Shown: positions 36,560 to 47,800 of the stretch, piece after piece | Numbering within the stretch: the first letter of the stretch is position 1 | Layout: every line of letters starts with the position of its first letter | Assembly (NCBI GenBank): GCA_950295325.1 | Contig: OX485809.1 | Location: 1,302,001-1,366,000 of the forward strand | Direction: 5' to 3' | Length of the DNA: 64,000 bases | From: Polytrichum commune | Taxonomy: Eukaryota > Streptophyta > Polytrichopsida > Polytrichales > Polytrichaceae | Made by a program: the position numbers and the translations under genes | The notes under the pieces: generated by a model | What the model saw: the letters and a program-made list of their open reading frames with translations, nothing else | Told to the model about the DNA's origin: nothing | Database searches by the model: none

Positions 36560-37565
36560 ACTCAATCGGCTCGCACAGTTGCTACTTCGGCCACTTCTGG
36601 AGGTTTGTGCCCATTGCATTTCTTGTGGGTTTCTTTGTCAGAGGGTCAACGTATGCATCGTCTGATTGAATGCGGGACTCGGTTTGGGTGGTTGCGGGAA
36701 TTGGATTTGTGAATGGATGATCAAAAGTTAGAGAGAGAGAGAGAGAGAGAGTCTTTGGTCACTGTCTTGGATGGTTTTAACTTTATTCGCAAATTCGGCC
36801 ATTTCCTGAGATTTGTGCCCATTGGGTTTTGTTTTGGTTTTGTTTAGCAGATAGTCATGTTTTGGTATGCGCCATCTGTTTGGAGGGACTGGGTTTGCGT
36901 TGCTGAGATTTAGTGTTGATACGCCCACTTATTGCGGTACTTCTCGTTAGTCCATCTTTCGATGTTTGTAACATTTGCAAGCAGAGAGATAGAGGCAGGG
37001 TTTATCTTTGGGCATCGTCTTGGATGGTTCCAACTCGTAAGCAGATTCGACCATTTCTTGAGGTTTGTGTCCATCAGATTTGGTTTGGTTCCCTTCCTCA
37101 GATGGTCAGTGTATGCATCATCTATTTGGATGGACTGGGTTTTGTGTTGCTGAGATTTTTAGTGTCGATTTGGGCCATTTATTACAGTACTCATTAGCCC
37201 ATCTTTTCGTGTTTAACTTTTTCTAGGAGACAGGGAGAGAGAGAGAGAGGCAGGGCTTATCTTTGGGCATTGTCTTGGATGGTTCCAACTTTGTAAGCAA
37301 ATTTGGCCATTTCTTGAGGTTTGTGTCCATTGAATTTTTTTTGTTTTTCTTGCTCAGATGGTCAATGTAAGTTTGCATCATCTGTTTGGACGGACTGGGT
37401 TTGTGGTGCTGAGATTTTCAGTTTCGATAGCAGGGCCGCTTGTTGCAGTAAACCTTTTTCCATCTTCCCGTGTTTGTCACTTGTTCAAGAACAGAGAGAG
37501 TGAGAGACATGGTTTCTCTTTGGGCACTGTGGGTTGTATGGTTCCAACTTTGTTAGCAAATTATC
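36560..37565 (+). repeat. ~250-bp tandem array upstream of the GST gene
   Basis: Units start at about 36731, 36979 and 37229, with a degenerate partial unit before (36560) and a truncated one after (37496). Each has AGAGAGAGA-type purines, TTTGGGCATYGTCTTGGATGG, TTCCAACT..GTAAGCA, CCATTTCTTGAGGTTTGTG, TGGACTGGGTTT and GCTGAGATTT. The (GA)n run at 36731-36752 belongs to the first unit. It lies between the presumed promoter and the GST start codon. Confidence 0.9.
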
Positions 37566-38140
37566 ATCCTAGAGATTCTATGTCCCAATGTTGCATATTG
37601 TATTGGAAGGTTCTCGATTTATTGTGAAGCAAGCAATGTTCCAACTTGATGTTTTTGATATGGTTCTACACTGAATAGATCTGGAATAGAGTGAGTTCAA
37701 TTACAGATTAATTGGGAATCGCATTCGAAGTCTCTTGAAAGACCCTTCTTCTTAAGATTCACTTTCTACAAGTTGAGCAACAGACAAGGGGCCCTAAAGT
37801 TCATCACCTCTGTCTCAATATCTAGGGTGAAGGTAGGTGTACCACTTTTACCAGGAGTACCATCTACCTCACAGGTCATGAAATTCAGCGCCCTTGTGAC
37901 CTACGGTGATAGGGTTTAGGGTGATGAGCCCACCCGACTAACAGGAAAGATGTGAGCAATTAGGTTGATGCGGCCATGGCGATAAAATGATGTGTATGGA
38001 GACCATATCCTCAAATTTTAGTTGTTTTTAAGCAAAAACCGATGAATCGTATCTAGGTTGGTTTTAAGGTGCGACATCGCGCAGCTGGTGACTGAAACTT
38101 GCAACCCAATTTTTTATTTATTTTGAATGCAGTTGTAGAG
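37566..38140 (+). promoter_or_regulatory. 5' flank / leader of the GST gene
   Basis: No coding signal. A good splice acceptor, TTTTGAATGCAG, ends at 38132, nine bases before the ATG (TTGTAGAG-ATG), so a 5'-UTR intron is possible. In that case the tandem array would be intronic. Confidence 0.4.
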
Positions 38141-41100
38141 ATGGCGGAAGGGAAGATGAAGCTTTACGGAATTGCCTCCTCAACATGCACCGGAAGAGTT
38201 TTGGTCACTCTGTTTGAGAAGGAGGTGGAGGATTTTGAGCTTCAAGTGGTGAATGTGCGCAAGGGCGAAGGGAAGACACCCGAGCACATGGCTCTTCAGG
38301 TCAGTTGAAGCTCAACAATTCTCTCAAATTTGTCACATCTATTATATGTTTTGGAACTTTGGAACTGTGTGTTGATGCCGTGCCTGTTCCAAAGCTTCAA
38401 CGTGGTGGCTGTCAACGGTGGCATGTTGAGAGCTATGAACGGGAAGATCCAACCGTTAGTTACAGATGGGCCGGTTGAGTTTGAGAAATAATCAATTCAA
38501 GTTCAATACCTTAGGCAAAACGCCTTTCATTTTATATAATATAAAGGAAAACCAAAAGATTTCAATGTGTAACCAGTTGGACTTGGATCTTGATCGATTT
38601 TGTCCAAAACCTCCCTGGACACTGATTGAGCAATGACACGAGGCCCGAACTAGTGCTTTTACTCCAATGTTGAAGAATAATAGCCTCTTTTTACTACTAC
38701 GAAATGTGAGATTTTTAAGTGCAGCTCCATTAATTGGAATGTGTCCTATTTGACTTTCAAAGGCCATATCATCGTATTTTGGTGATTTTGGATTAATAAG
38801 GTTGAAACGCCACTTAAATGTCAAAGAGGACACATTCCATTTGATGGATGTGCACTTAAGAAACCCACATAATGTAGTGATATTTGGTTCTTGGTCTCTT
38901 GCCCCTCTGTGCAGCCTGTTCTGAAGGTCAATCAGTCTCAGTTCCAGCAGTATGAAAGACCAAAAACTGAGCATTACCTGACCGAGTACTGTTGGTGTTG
39001 CTAATTTGACATTGCCAAAGAATCGAAATATGGTTTTTCCCAGTCTATATGTACCCAATCCCAGGGTTGAAATTCATTGGGTGATATCAGGAACCATCTC
39101 TGTAATAATGTATGTGGGTGTTATTCGGTTCGTTTTCATGTTCTCCAACAGTTTCTACTGATTTGATTTACACAATGAAATTTGTGTTGCATTAGCAAAT
39201 CTATAATGAAGCATCAGGAAACATGACATTGAAAATCGGACATCCCTTGATTTAGTTATGGTTATCGGAAGTGCATGTTTGTTGATTCCCTAACCAAATT
39301 ACATAGGTCCTCCCAATTGTGTTCACTATTGAGTGTGGATTACTAATTAAAATTTGAACATGTGTGTCTCATGTGCCCAACCTCTTTTAAACATGTGTCT
39401 ATATTTGTTTGTTCGTTGACCCTCACCTGACCACACACCAATCAAATATAGGTGTCCGAGTAAGAAAAGCAACTGCACAACACCTGCTTACCTTACATGA
39501 TGAATGTGAGGTTCTGATGCTTCTACTTAGCAACAGACACTGGGTTCACATAATTTGCACTTTAGAGTGTGAGCTTTCATTTAATTCTTAAGGGTTTTGT
39601 TTAGTACTTAGTAGAAAAGTATGCACTTGGCATTTTTTTGTTTGAGGATATGTCAGATAGACACCTGATTCTGTTGCAGTACAAGTACTTACAACCTGCT
39701 GACATTCAGAATGCTAGACTTTTGATCTCATTTGTGAATTTCTTATTCAACTTGAGTTATACTGTCGTGCAGCCCTTTGGACTGATTCCAGTTCTTCAAG
39801 ATGGTGACTTGACCCTATTTGGTATGTACCTAGCTTTCCTTTGGTGACAACTTACATTTCTTATGTGGTACTTGAAATGCCATGAATTATGTGATTCTTG
39901 GCGGTGTTGTGGGAGTTTGGTCCAGTTCACAAAGAGAGGTTGGAAATGTCTTTCCTGAGATGAACTGCTAACAAAACTTCACTTTACAGATAAATACTTT
40001 TTCCTGTTTTGAGAAGCTTCGTCAAGATGCTTCCTTGCACTTCATTGTGTGTACCAGTGTTGGACTGGTGTTGACTTTTTGGATACCATTCAGATATCTA
40101 TAATGAGGATTTCACCTTTTTTTGATACCAGTAGGGTATGGGTATATAAGGATTTGTTTATATTTATATTTTTGGTTTTCGATACCATTTGGGTCTATAT
40201 ATCATGCAAGAACCTTCATACCTAGGTAAAATCGTCCTAGTATCAATATGGTTTAGAATGGAATCAACCCAAGGAATAATGTGGATATATAGAGATTTTG
40301 TCACCTCAATATCAATATTTAGTTGGTTTTGAAATTTTGATACCCATGGGTAATTTCTTTGATACCATTACTGATGTTAATTATTGATATCATGCATTCA
40401 CCTATATACCAGTCCAACATTGGTGTATGCCCTGTTCAGCTTCCAGGCTTATGAAATTGATAGTTATGCCCCTGGTCCTGAGTCTAAGAACCTCAACTTC
40501 AGGGCGCCCGTGCAATCCTTTATGCTCCTCAAATGCTGACCTGGGTTTTGATATTGGGTGAGGCAGAGTTTAAATGTTCGATAATGGCCATTGGGTGGAC
40601 TGCAAGCCAGGCCCACCCAACGGCCATTTTTATGATGAGACAATGATGCACATCATTGAAGAACTCCGGAAATAATTTAATGGACAGTTTGACGTTTTCT
40701 AAGTGAGGTTGATGTGTTTGACTGTGTGGTTCACTCTTAAGAAATTTCAGGTGTCCAGAGGACAAGAAATCCTTCTGCAATGTCCTCATAAGTTTTTGGA
40801 ACCAACTGTTGGACTAGTATCACCTTTTCTAGATGCCACACTGGTATATGTAATGAGGATTGTATCAATATGCTGTTAGGTTGGTATTGACCCAACTAAA
40901 TACTTGGGTATTAAAGATCGTCTCATCTAGTGATGCCCACTAAGTATCTATAATTGACGAATGTTACAATCTTGAGACCCGTTTGGTAGGTTCTTTGATT
41001 CCATTGTTGATGTATTTACACCATGCATTTTCACCTATACTGTATACCTGTCCAGCATCGGTTCGAACAATGAACAGTGCTCAAATGCTGACATGGATTG

Positions 41101-41549
41101 TAAATTTGGGCGATGCAGAGTCACGTGCGATTATTCGATACATTGCCAACAAGTACGAAAATCAAGGCACACCTCTCCTTGGAAGCACCCTGGCGGAAAA
41201 AGCGTTAGTGGAGCAATGGCTGGAAGTGGAGGCCCAAAACTTCAACCCGGCTGTGAAAGACAGCTTGAAGCAGGCTTCCACTTCCCCCGTGGACGAGGAG
41301 AAGCTGGCCCAAAGCCTTGCAAAGTTTGGCAAGGTTTTGGACGTGTACGAAGCGCGTCTTTCAAAGAGCAAATTCCTAGCTGGTGATTTTATCAGCCTGG
41401 CCGATTTATCGCACCTCACCACCGGTTGGAAGCTTTTCGACAAGTATAAGAAGGGGAGTGTGTGCTTTGAGGGCCGGCCTCATGTGAAGGCATGGTGGGA
41501 GGCCACTTCTTCGCGACCGGCGTGGAAGAAAGTCCTCGATTTGATTTAA
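38141..41549 (+). CDS. GSTF: Phi-class glutathione S-transferase (3 exons, complete)
   Basis: Conjugates glutathione to electrophiles; cytosolic, dimeric in this class. Exons 38141-38299, 39773-39821 and 41119-41549 join in frame (phases 0 and 1; 639 nt, 212 aa), all GT-AG. The N-terminal thioredoxin fold has MKLYGIASSTCTGRV, where the Ser pair marks the catalytic serine position of phi enzymes, followed by VNVRKGEGKTPEHMALQ, PFGLIPVLQDGDLTLF (cis-Pro) and ESRAIIRYIANKY, the glutathione-binding ES pair. The helical domain includes LAEKALVEQWLEVEAQNF, FLAGDFISLADLSHL (N-capping box) and ARPxWKKVL-like end RPAWKKVLDLI. Length and three-exon structure are normal for phi GSTs. The introns carry MITEs and a partial duplication. 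Confidence 0.95.
38693..38880. repeat. Foldback repeat in GST intron 1
   Basis: Arms of ~65 bp: TTTTTAAGTGCAGCTCCATT and GGAATGTGTCCTATTTGAC on the left are mirrored by GTCAAAGAGGACACATTCC and GATGGATGTGCACTTAAG on the right. A long antisense ORF (38492-39058) crosses it and is rejected as a gene. Confidence 0.8.
39116..39487 (+). repeat. Repeat family B copy 1 (GST intron 1)
   Basis: ~370-bp repeat starting GGGTGTTATTCGGTTCG, with TTGTGTTGCATTAGCAAAT, ATCGGAAGTGCATGTTTG, TACATAGGTCCTCCCAATTG and CACCAATCAAATATAGGTGT. Other copies: 43065-43426 (inverted), 48658-48995, and partial 56080-56330. Confidence 0.85.
40045..40428 (+). repeat. Repeat family A copy 1 (GST intron 2), MITE-like
   Basis: Ends form ~20-bp inverted repeats: TACCAGTGTTGGACTGGTGT at the left and TACCAGTCCAACATTGGTGT at the right. 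Body has GATACCAT...GGTATATA motifs and AATGAGGATTTCACC. Other copies at 40795, 42027 (inverted, partial) and 53764. Confidence 0.85.
40583..40628. repeat. 16-bp-stem hairpin in GST intron 2
   Basis: AATGGCCATTGGGTGG pairs with CCACCCAACGGCCATT (one mismatch), 14-nt loop. It is in the degenerate duplicate of the exon-3 start region. Confidence 0.8.
40795..41062 (+). repeat. Repeat family A copy 2 (GST intron 2)
   Basis: Shorter copy: AACTGTTGGACTAGTATCACC at the left, TATACTGTATACCTGTCCAGC at the right, with AATGAGGATTGTATCA. Ends ~55 bp before exon 3. Confidence 0.75.
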
Positions 41550-42026
41550 TTTTTAGTTAGCTGCTTACTCATAATACCTATCAACCCATGGGAATCGTAT
41601 CTACTACCTTCCTTTTCTAAATAATAGGTTTGGGCAAACCAAGCTAAGGTCTTCTTCTTTTGTGAAAGAAGAAACTAAATTTGATGCCGCTAGTGAAGAC
41701 CTGAGATAGCAAAGAAGGTGGCGAGCAATGAGTTCGCAATCGGTGGCCACTCGTGTGATGATGATGATTCACTTTTATCTGTTTGGGGACATTTTAGGGG
41801 TCATGTTTTTGATGTCCTCCAAGTATGGTTAGTCTGTGGCTTTTTCAATCCAGATAGTAGGGGCTATGTACCATGAGGTAATTCCTGTGTTTCAATGAAG
41901 GTCGACTCCTTTTGGACTTTTGAATGATGGATTACTTCAGAGACTTCTAATGTGCATACCTCCCTTGAATGTTGCTACCAATGGGAACGACAGCTTTCTT
42001 TTGAAGTTAAAGCGACATTTTCTTTT
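41550..42026 (+). other. 3' flank of the GST gene
   Basis: Presumed 3'-UTR and downstream sequence. AATAATAGG and AATAATAGGTTTG-like A/T motifs near 41620 could serve polyadenylation, but no clear signal stands out. No other gene. Confidence 0.4.
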
Positions 42027-42220
42027 TAAGTGCGTACCAATGTTGGACCTGTATATATCCAAGTGCATGGGTATCAACAACAATAATGGTATCAACAAGC
42101 CTACTCATGGTTATCAAAATTGTAGTACCAGTCAATATTGATGTTAAAAAACATTGCTACACCACATATTGTCATACTAGTCGATAATTGTTATTAGAAT
42201 ATATTGTCAGATGTTGGTAT
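42027..42220 (-). repeat. Repeat family A copy 3, partial and inverted
   Basis: GTACCAATGTTGGACCTGTA at the left is the reverse complement of the right end of the copy at 40045-40428. The interior ATGGTATCAACAAG...CATGGTTATCAAAATT follows the same order inverted. Confidence 0.65.
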
Positions 42221-43064
42221 AGAAAATTAGTGTAGATCACAAAATTTTCACAAAAAAATTCCACCCATGGTGATAAGACTATTTAGTGTACCTTGCATGT
42301 GGACATTACATAATCTGTTTAATAGGGAATAAGAGGAGCTTGTTATTAATTTGTAATTTGTAATTATCAACTACAGAGAAATCTACTCAAAGAAAAATAA
42401 ATAAATAAAATTGCAATTCCTGGTTTCTTCATAGTTGGAGTTTCATTGCTTCGTAGTTCTGAGTGTGTAAGGTTTTTTCAGTGGATTGTAACGAAAATTG
42501 CAGGATTTGTATCATTATGAGTTGCAAGTACATGTTGACCAAAGATTTTGAATACCTTTATTCAAGAAATTACAGACATTTACATTTACAGACTCAGTGA
42601 TTTTTTGAATTGTGTAATTAGAGAGTATTGGTGACAATCTATGCCAAGAAAATCTTCAAGACAGAGATCAGCTGGTCAGAACAGTTTACTGTCCATTATT
42701 TAGCATCTGTCCTTTATATGCATTGCATTGTTTGAACAACAACTGGAAGCTAGAGTCAAGCAGGTGATCGCAGAATCGCCAATGCTTCAAGATTCTCAAT
42801 AGAGTGGCCCACTCTCTGCTTCCCATCAAATTCAGTGCATGGATAGCATCTTAGACCACAAAGTGCTTGTATTAGTGACTTACTTCACTTTCTAGGCAAA
42901 TCTACCACCTTGATAGAATTACAGATTATTCAGTAACACATGTCGATTTTCATAGATCCAGTATGTGTTCCTCATGACTCATATGCTTGTAGTGCTTGAA
43001 AATATGACACAAGTGCAATTGCACAATGATGGTGGACCATGCTAATTATGCACTCTAGGGTATA
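42221..43064. other. Intergenic, no gene recognised
   Basis: AT-rich, no ORF of note and no recognised repeat. Confidence 0.5.
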
Positions 43065-43426
43065 GGGGTGCTATTTGGTTACTTTTCTTAATCTAACATC
43101 TATATTTGATTGATATGTGGTTGGGTGAGAATCAATGAATAAACACCATTACAAACATATGTTGAAAAGAGATTGAACTACAATCTCTTATTAATTTTAT
43201 TAACTACTTCACACTCAATAGAGAACACAATTGGGAAGACCTATGTATTCTTGTAAGGAAGCAACAAACATGCACTTCCGATAACCATAACTAAATCAAG
43301 GAAGGTCCTCATTTCAATCCGATTTTGCGGATGCTTCATCGTAGATTTGCTAATACAACACAAGTTTCATTGCATAAATCTAATCAGTAGAAGTTGGAGA
43401 ACATGAAAACGAACCAAATAACACCC
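43065..43426 (-). repeat. Repeat family B copy 2 with terminal inverted repeats
   Basis: Inverted relative to the copy at 39116. Its ends are inverted repeats: GGGTGCTATTTGGTT on the left and AACCAAATAACACCC on the right (one mismatch over 15 bp), which marks the family as a MITE. Confidence 0.85.
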
Positions 43427-44013
43427 GCATACAGTACCTTAGTGATGAATTACAAACTAGTATGCAATAATGCAGAGATGTAGTAACCTCAAGCCAAAAT
43501 GCCAAAGATTCCTGGATCAGGTTCATGTGCAAATTAATCATGCACACTCGAACAAACTCATGACTAGAGCATGTTGTATGTTGAAGATCACATGACCAAA
43601 CCTCACTTTCATCACAGACGTCATAACCATATCAACTCATGCACATCAACAATCAAACAAGTGCATAGTACAGATTCATTTACAGCGAAGAGTGATCATC
43701 ACCATAAACTGATGAAGTAGAATACAGAAAAAAACAAAAAACAAAAAGAAAAAAAAGTAGTACACAGAACAGATGATGTGTACACCACTGAACCTGTATA
43801 TGTATTGATCAATTTTGAGTTGGTGGACAACCAACCGACAAACGAGTGACAAAAGCCAACCTCGAGAAAACCGAAAAAGTTACTGCTGCATAATCATCTA
43901 TCTGTACTGGATTCCGCATTAATTCTTGCAGCCTCCCATCCCTAAGAGTCATTTGTATCTGAGAGCAGCATATGTATATAAGACGCTTTTGCAAATATTG
44001 CCGATTCTAGGTA
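43427..44013 (-). other. 3' flank of the HMA gene
   Basis: Presumed 3'-UTR side of the minus-strand gene and intergenic sequence. An A-rich run at 43730-43758 (AAAAAACAAAAAACAAAAAG). No coding signal. Confidence 0.4.
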
Positions 44014-46250
44014 TCAATAGTAGCCGACACCTGGGTAAGGCCTCCTATACGGGTCGATATATGAAGGTCCATATGCTGACCCATACTCCATGTCGTATTC
44101 CTCATTAACAGGGAACGTCTCGTAATTGGAGAATGGTGGGCTCATCGGGTAGCGCTCGTTGGCATACGGGTTGTAGGGAAGGTAGTCTGGGCCGTATGAA
44201 GAGCCTGTATACGGCCCTCCGATTGACAGGATTTCAGACCTCCTTTTGATCCACCGTATGCGTCGAAGGAGAGTTTGGGGTGGTACATTCCCCGAAACAA
44301 TCACAGTTTGGTTTGCCACATCACATCGAACTCTGTGCACACCTGCACAAACATGGTCCAGTGTCATTCATGAGACTCCCACATCACCACCACGTTGGTT
44401 AATCTCACATAGCCAATCACTTATCCAAGAGCATATTAAGGGTTAAAAGAACTCGTCACAACATTTCATCTGCATAGGTGGGAAATCATCCACAATTTCA
44501 AGACTTTATCCATGACCTCGTCAATTTTATCCGATAACCAGCTCGAGGTGGATAAGTCACCGCTTCCATGGTTCATCATCCACTCTACTCTCGATGGTTA
44601 TCTAGTCTATTCTCCAACAACATTGTCGCAGTAGACATCCAATGTATCATGTCACAGAGGTCCTGAAGTTCATCACCTCTATCCAATATCTAGGATAAAT
44701 ATATTAAACTAGTCTTGGCATGACACAGATGTTCATATGAAATAATGTTTATACCATCCTAGTCCATCCCAAATCATCTGCTCAACATATCACTGTCGAT
44801 GGTCAGCCGTCTTGACACTTTATAACTACAATTTCATCAACACTCATGCGCCCTTACCGTTTCAAAGTTCCCAAATGTATAAGACTACTGGAGCTTGGGG
44901 TTGTGCAGTCCCAACCCATTGCACCTCGGAACATGAATTAATTGTCACAAGCCATCCCCACACCATTCGCTTAACATACCGCCGTGAATGGCCGGCTATT
45001 TTGGAACTTTGAAACGGCAACTACATCAAAATAATGCGCCCTCAACATTCGAAACTGTGTATAATAAATGACGCTATTGGTAAATATGTGTGCATCTACT
45101 ACTTTCTTAGATCTTGGCACAGAGACAATGCACTTGAGACCCTCTGTTTGGATCATTCGAATTCACCTGCATTTATGGTCCACGAACCATTCTTTCAGTG
45201 TGTTCGATTTGGTGATGGCTTCTTGACATAAGCATTGGTTGCCTTGAAACTCTCATGCCTCTCACACATCAATGCTCTTACTGTAAGTTAAATTGCTGTG
45301 AGTCTGGTATAAAGTTTCAAATCTATTCTAGAATGTTAATACTGTACCCAGTATGGAGATTGAGGCTCCAAAGATACAGATAGCAAAGACCACGTACAAG
45401 TGACGTATTTTCTTCCTTCGGAAAGTCTGTTCTCGAAGCCTCTTTTATCCTTTATTCTACCGACTTTGTCTTATAAGTGTATGTCATTTGTCTCAAATGA
45501 CAAAATAAAACAAAAACAAAAAGTAGTGCATGTGAGAAGGGAGCATGTACAGAATCCATTCTGAAGAATTGAGATGTACACGAAACAGAAAGTCATGTCA
45601 CAGGAATTAGTAAGGCAGTACCACTGATGGCCAGTGCCTGGTTCACCCTCTCCACGCACTTCATGCTGTCCATTGGCACATGCAACACAACATCCTGTAG
45701 ACACAGATATATTTTAGAATGCGTGCCCTTTGCTACAACCTATCGCCATCGCGCTAGGTTGATGACATGATGTTTTCAAGTGAGAGTCAAGGCTAACCCT
45801 GTCTATTATTCCTCCAGAAACTTTGCACATCTTGAACACTTAAAGGATGACAAACACACATATGAATGTCGATGTGGCCTATCTCTGGACATTCTTCTGA
45901 GGATTTGTGTCTGGTTAAGACACAGCAAACTCTCGATTGTATCAAACCTACCAAGCAGCGATTAAGATGCATCGAAAACAAGCAGCCAAGTTCGGTAAAG
46001 AGGTATGTCCAGAATATATAAGCCTCCCTGATCGGACTGGACCGTGTAATCTGCTTGTCACACACTAACGGCAAAAGACTTATAGCCAAGGATCATCGCA
46101 ACTGATGGCAGTGACCACTAATTTTATTTTTTTAAGAATCTTGAGTGGCTGAAAACTTACGGGAAGCATGTTGCGGCCTCCGCCATATGAAACCACTCCA
46201 TCATCGTAGTAGTAGCCGGGATGGTGGCGGTAAGAGCTACCATGGAACAG
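44014..46250 (-). CDS. Heavy-metal-associated (HMA) domain protein, metal site degenerate
   Basis: Three joined exons on the minus strand: 46250-46161, 45694-45622 and 44342-44014, GT-AG, in frame, stop TGA at 44016-44014. They give one HMA ferredoxin-like domain: DVVLHVPMDSMKCVERVNQA, then SGVHRVRCDVANQTVIVSG and PPQTLLRRIRWIKRRSE. This is the plant HIPP/HPP pattern, but the metal-binding CxxC reads SMKC, keeping only the second Cys. The tail is rich in Tyr, Pro, Gly and Asn (SSYGPDYLPYNPYANERY, ending PGVGYY) and lacks a CaaX farnesylation box. The start is unresolved: an in-frame ATG at 46169 gives 136 aa, but the frame stays open to the acceptor at 46250 (upstream part SSYRHHPGYYYDDG), so a 5' exon may exist. 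Likely a protein-interaction or weak metal-binding role. Confidence 0.82.
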
Positions 46251-47045
46251 CTGCAAATATGTACATCCACAGAATGCTCATCAACAGACCTGCCATATTT
46301 AAGAATATCATCCCAAACTCTGACAACCGTGTGCAAAATGCCAGGTTACACACGACTGACCTCTCGGATGAACCTGGCCATCGGTTGCCTGCCGTGTCCA
46401 ATCTCTTGCACTTGATCACTGATCTAATCTATATACCTCCTCCTTGTTACCGACGGAATGCACCAAGCCTTGCAGATCTCGGGGCAGGTGGGTAGTATGT
46501 GAGCACCCTGAGAGGTAGACAATCAAGACATCGAACAGAGTTAAGTAACAACTGCACACATGCACATCCACAGAATCATCATGAAAAGTGACAAGCTTGT
46601 GCAAGTGCCAGTTTCCACACGACCAACCTCTCGGATGAACTTGGCCAATGTCTTGTTGATCGCTACTCAGCTTCTACCGCCTTCCTACCGACGAAATTCA
46701 CCAACCCTTGCAGATTACGCGCCGAGTAAGCTAGCGAGCACCCTGAGAGGTTGATAATTGAGACTCCGAACAAAAGTTTAGGACTAACTGCACACATTCA
46801 CATCCACAGAATTTGTCATCAGACCAACCATTCTCATTGACAAAGTCCTAAATTGTGACAAGCTTGTGCAAATGCCAGGTTCCACATGACTAACCTCTCA
46901 GATGGACCTGGCCAATGTCTTGTTGATCACTGATCAGCTTCTACCTCCTTCCTACTGACGAAATGCACCAACCCTTACAGATTTCGTGCCAAGTATGTTT
47001 CTGACCACCCTGAGAGGTCGATAATCGACACTCCGAACAGAGTCC
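46251..47045. repeat. Three-unit tandem repeat upstream of the HMA exons
   Basis: Units at ~46255-46545, 46558-46785 and 46795-47045. Each has ACATCCACAGAAT, GACAAGCTTGTGCAARTGCC (units 2, 3; CCGTGTGCAAAATGCC in unit 1), GACCTCTCGGATGAACCTGG-like, GACGAAATGCACCAACCCTT-like and CACCCTGAGAGGT. Length varies from 230 to 290 bp. It sits in the first-intron or leader region of the minus-strand gene. Confidence 0.88.
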
Positions 47046-47800
47046 AGGAAAGCTGAGGACGACGAAAGGACGAAGAAGAACTCCGAAAGTGAACTTCCGC
47101 TGCACCTGCTTACTTGCCTAATCACACTCTAAACTCTTCAAATATCGTCACGACTTGAAGTATACAGCAAACCCGCACACGTTTCCCTACAGGAGAGAGA
47201 TTGACCACGTACGATGCGCAGAACTGAGCAGCCAAATTTAGTGTCACAACAATTATGTCTGCAACAGGAATCTACAGTAAACTAGGGCCCATGCGTATCC
47301 ATACATGCATACAATAACAAAGGCAGCCGGGCGCTTCACCTCCCAGTCACCAAGTCCGAACTTGCAGGATTAAAAAATCTTTGACACGTGCAAGTGCGCC
47401 GCGGCAATCAAACACCGGAAGAAACAACAAAAATCTCCGATTGTATATCATATACCTCAACTCTTACCCTCTCTCGCTCTGACAAGAGGAATTCCAGTCT
47501 GCAGAAATCAAGCTATGTAGGGACATACTAACTTATGTGATTTAAGGACCAATTGGATCTTCCTCCTCTTCTCCATGTCACATGAAAGTTCCTGCTGTCA
47601 CAGAATGATTCATCTGGCTCGGGTACTTTTGACTTCAAGGTTATTCAGTCAGTGAGTCAGCCGATCGACGATGTTTGTTGAAGAGTTCAAAACTTCAATC
47701 GGACACATGATCACGAGGTTAAGGTAAGTTAGCGGCAACCGAATCTGCACAGAAAATGCGTGAGTTTCTCAAGGGATTGTCAGGCTCACTGCAGGCATCT
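47046..47800. other. Probable 5'-UTR / upstream region of the HMA gene
   Basis: No clear exon. A first exon or leader of the HMA gene could lie here, since a TATA-like site is found at 47804; I could not define it. Confidence 0.35.

Noticed and set aside
36165-36669. Overlapping ORFs of 126-131 aa
   Set aside because: Located in the CATG-rich region and the first array unit; no motif and no splice support.
38492-39058. 188-aa minus-strand ORF
   Set aside because: Lies in GST intron 1 and crosses the foldback repeat at 38693-38880; the translation has no domain, so it is a chance frame.
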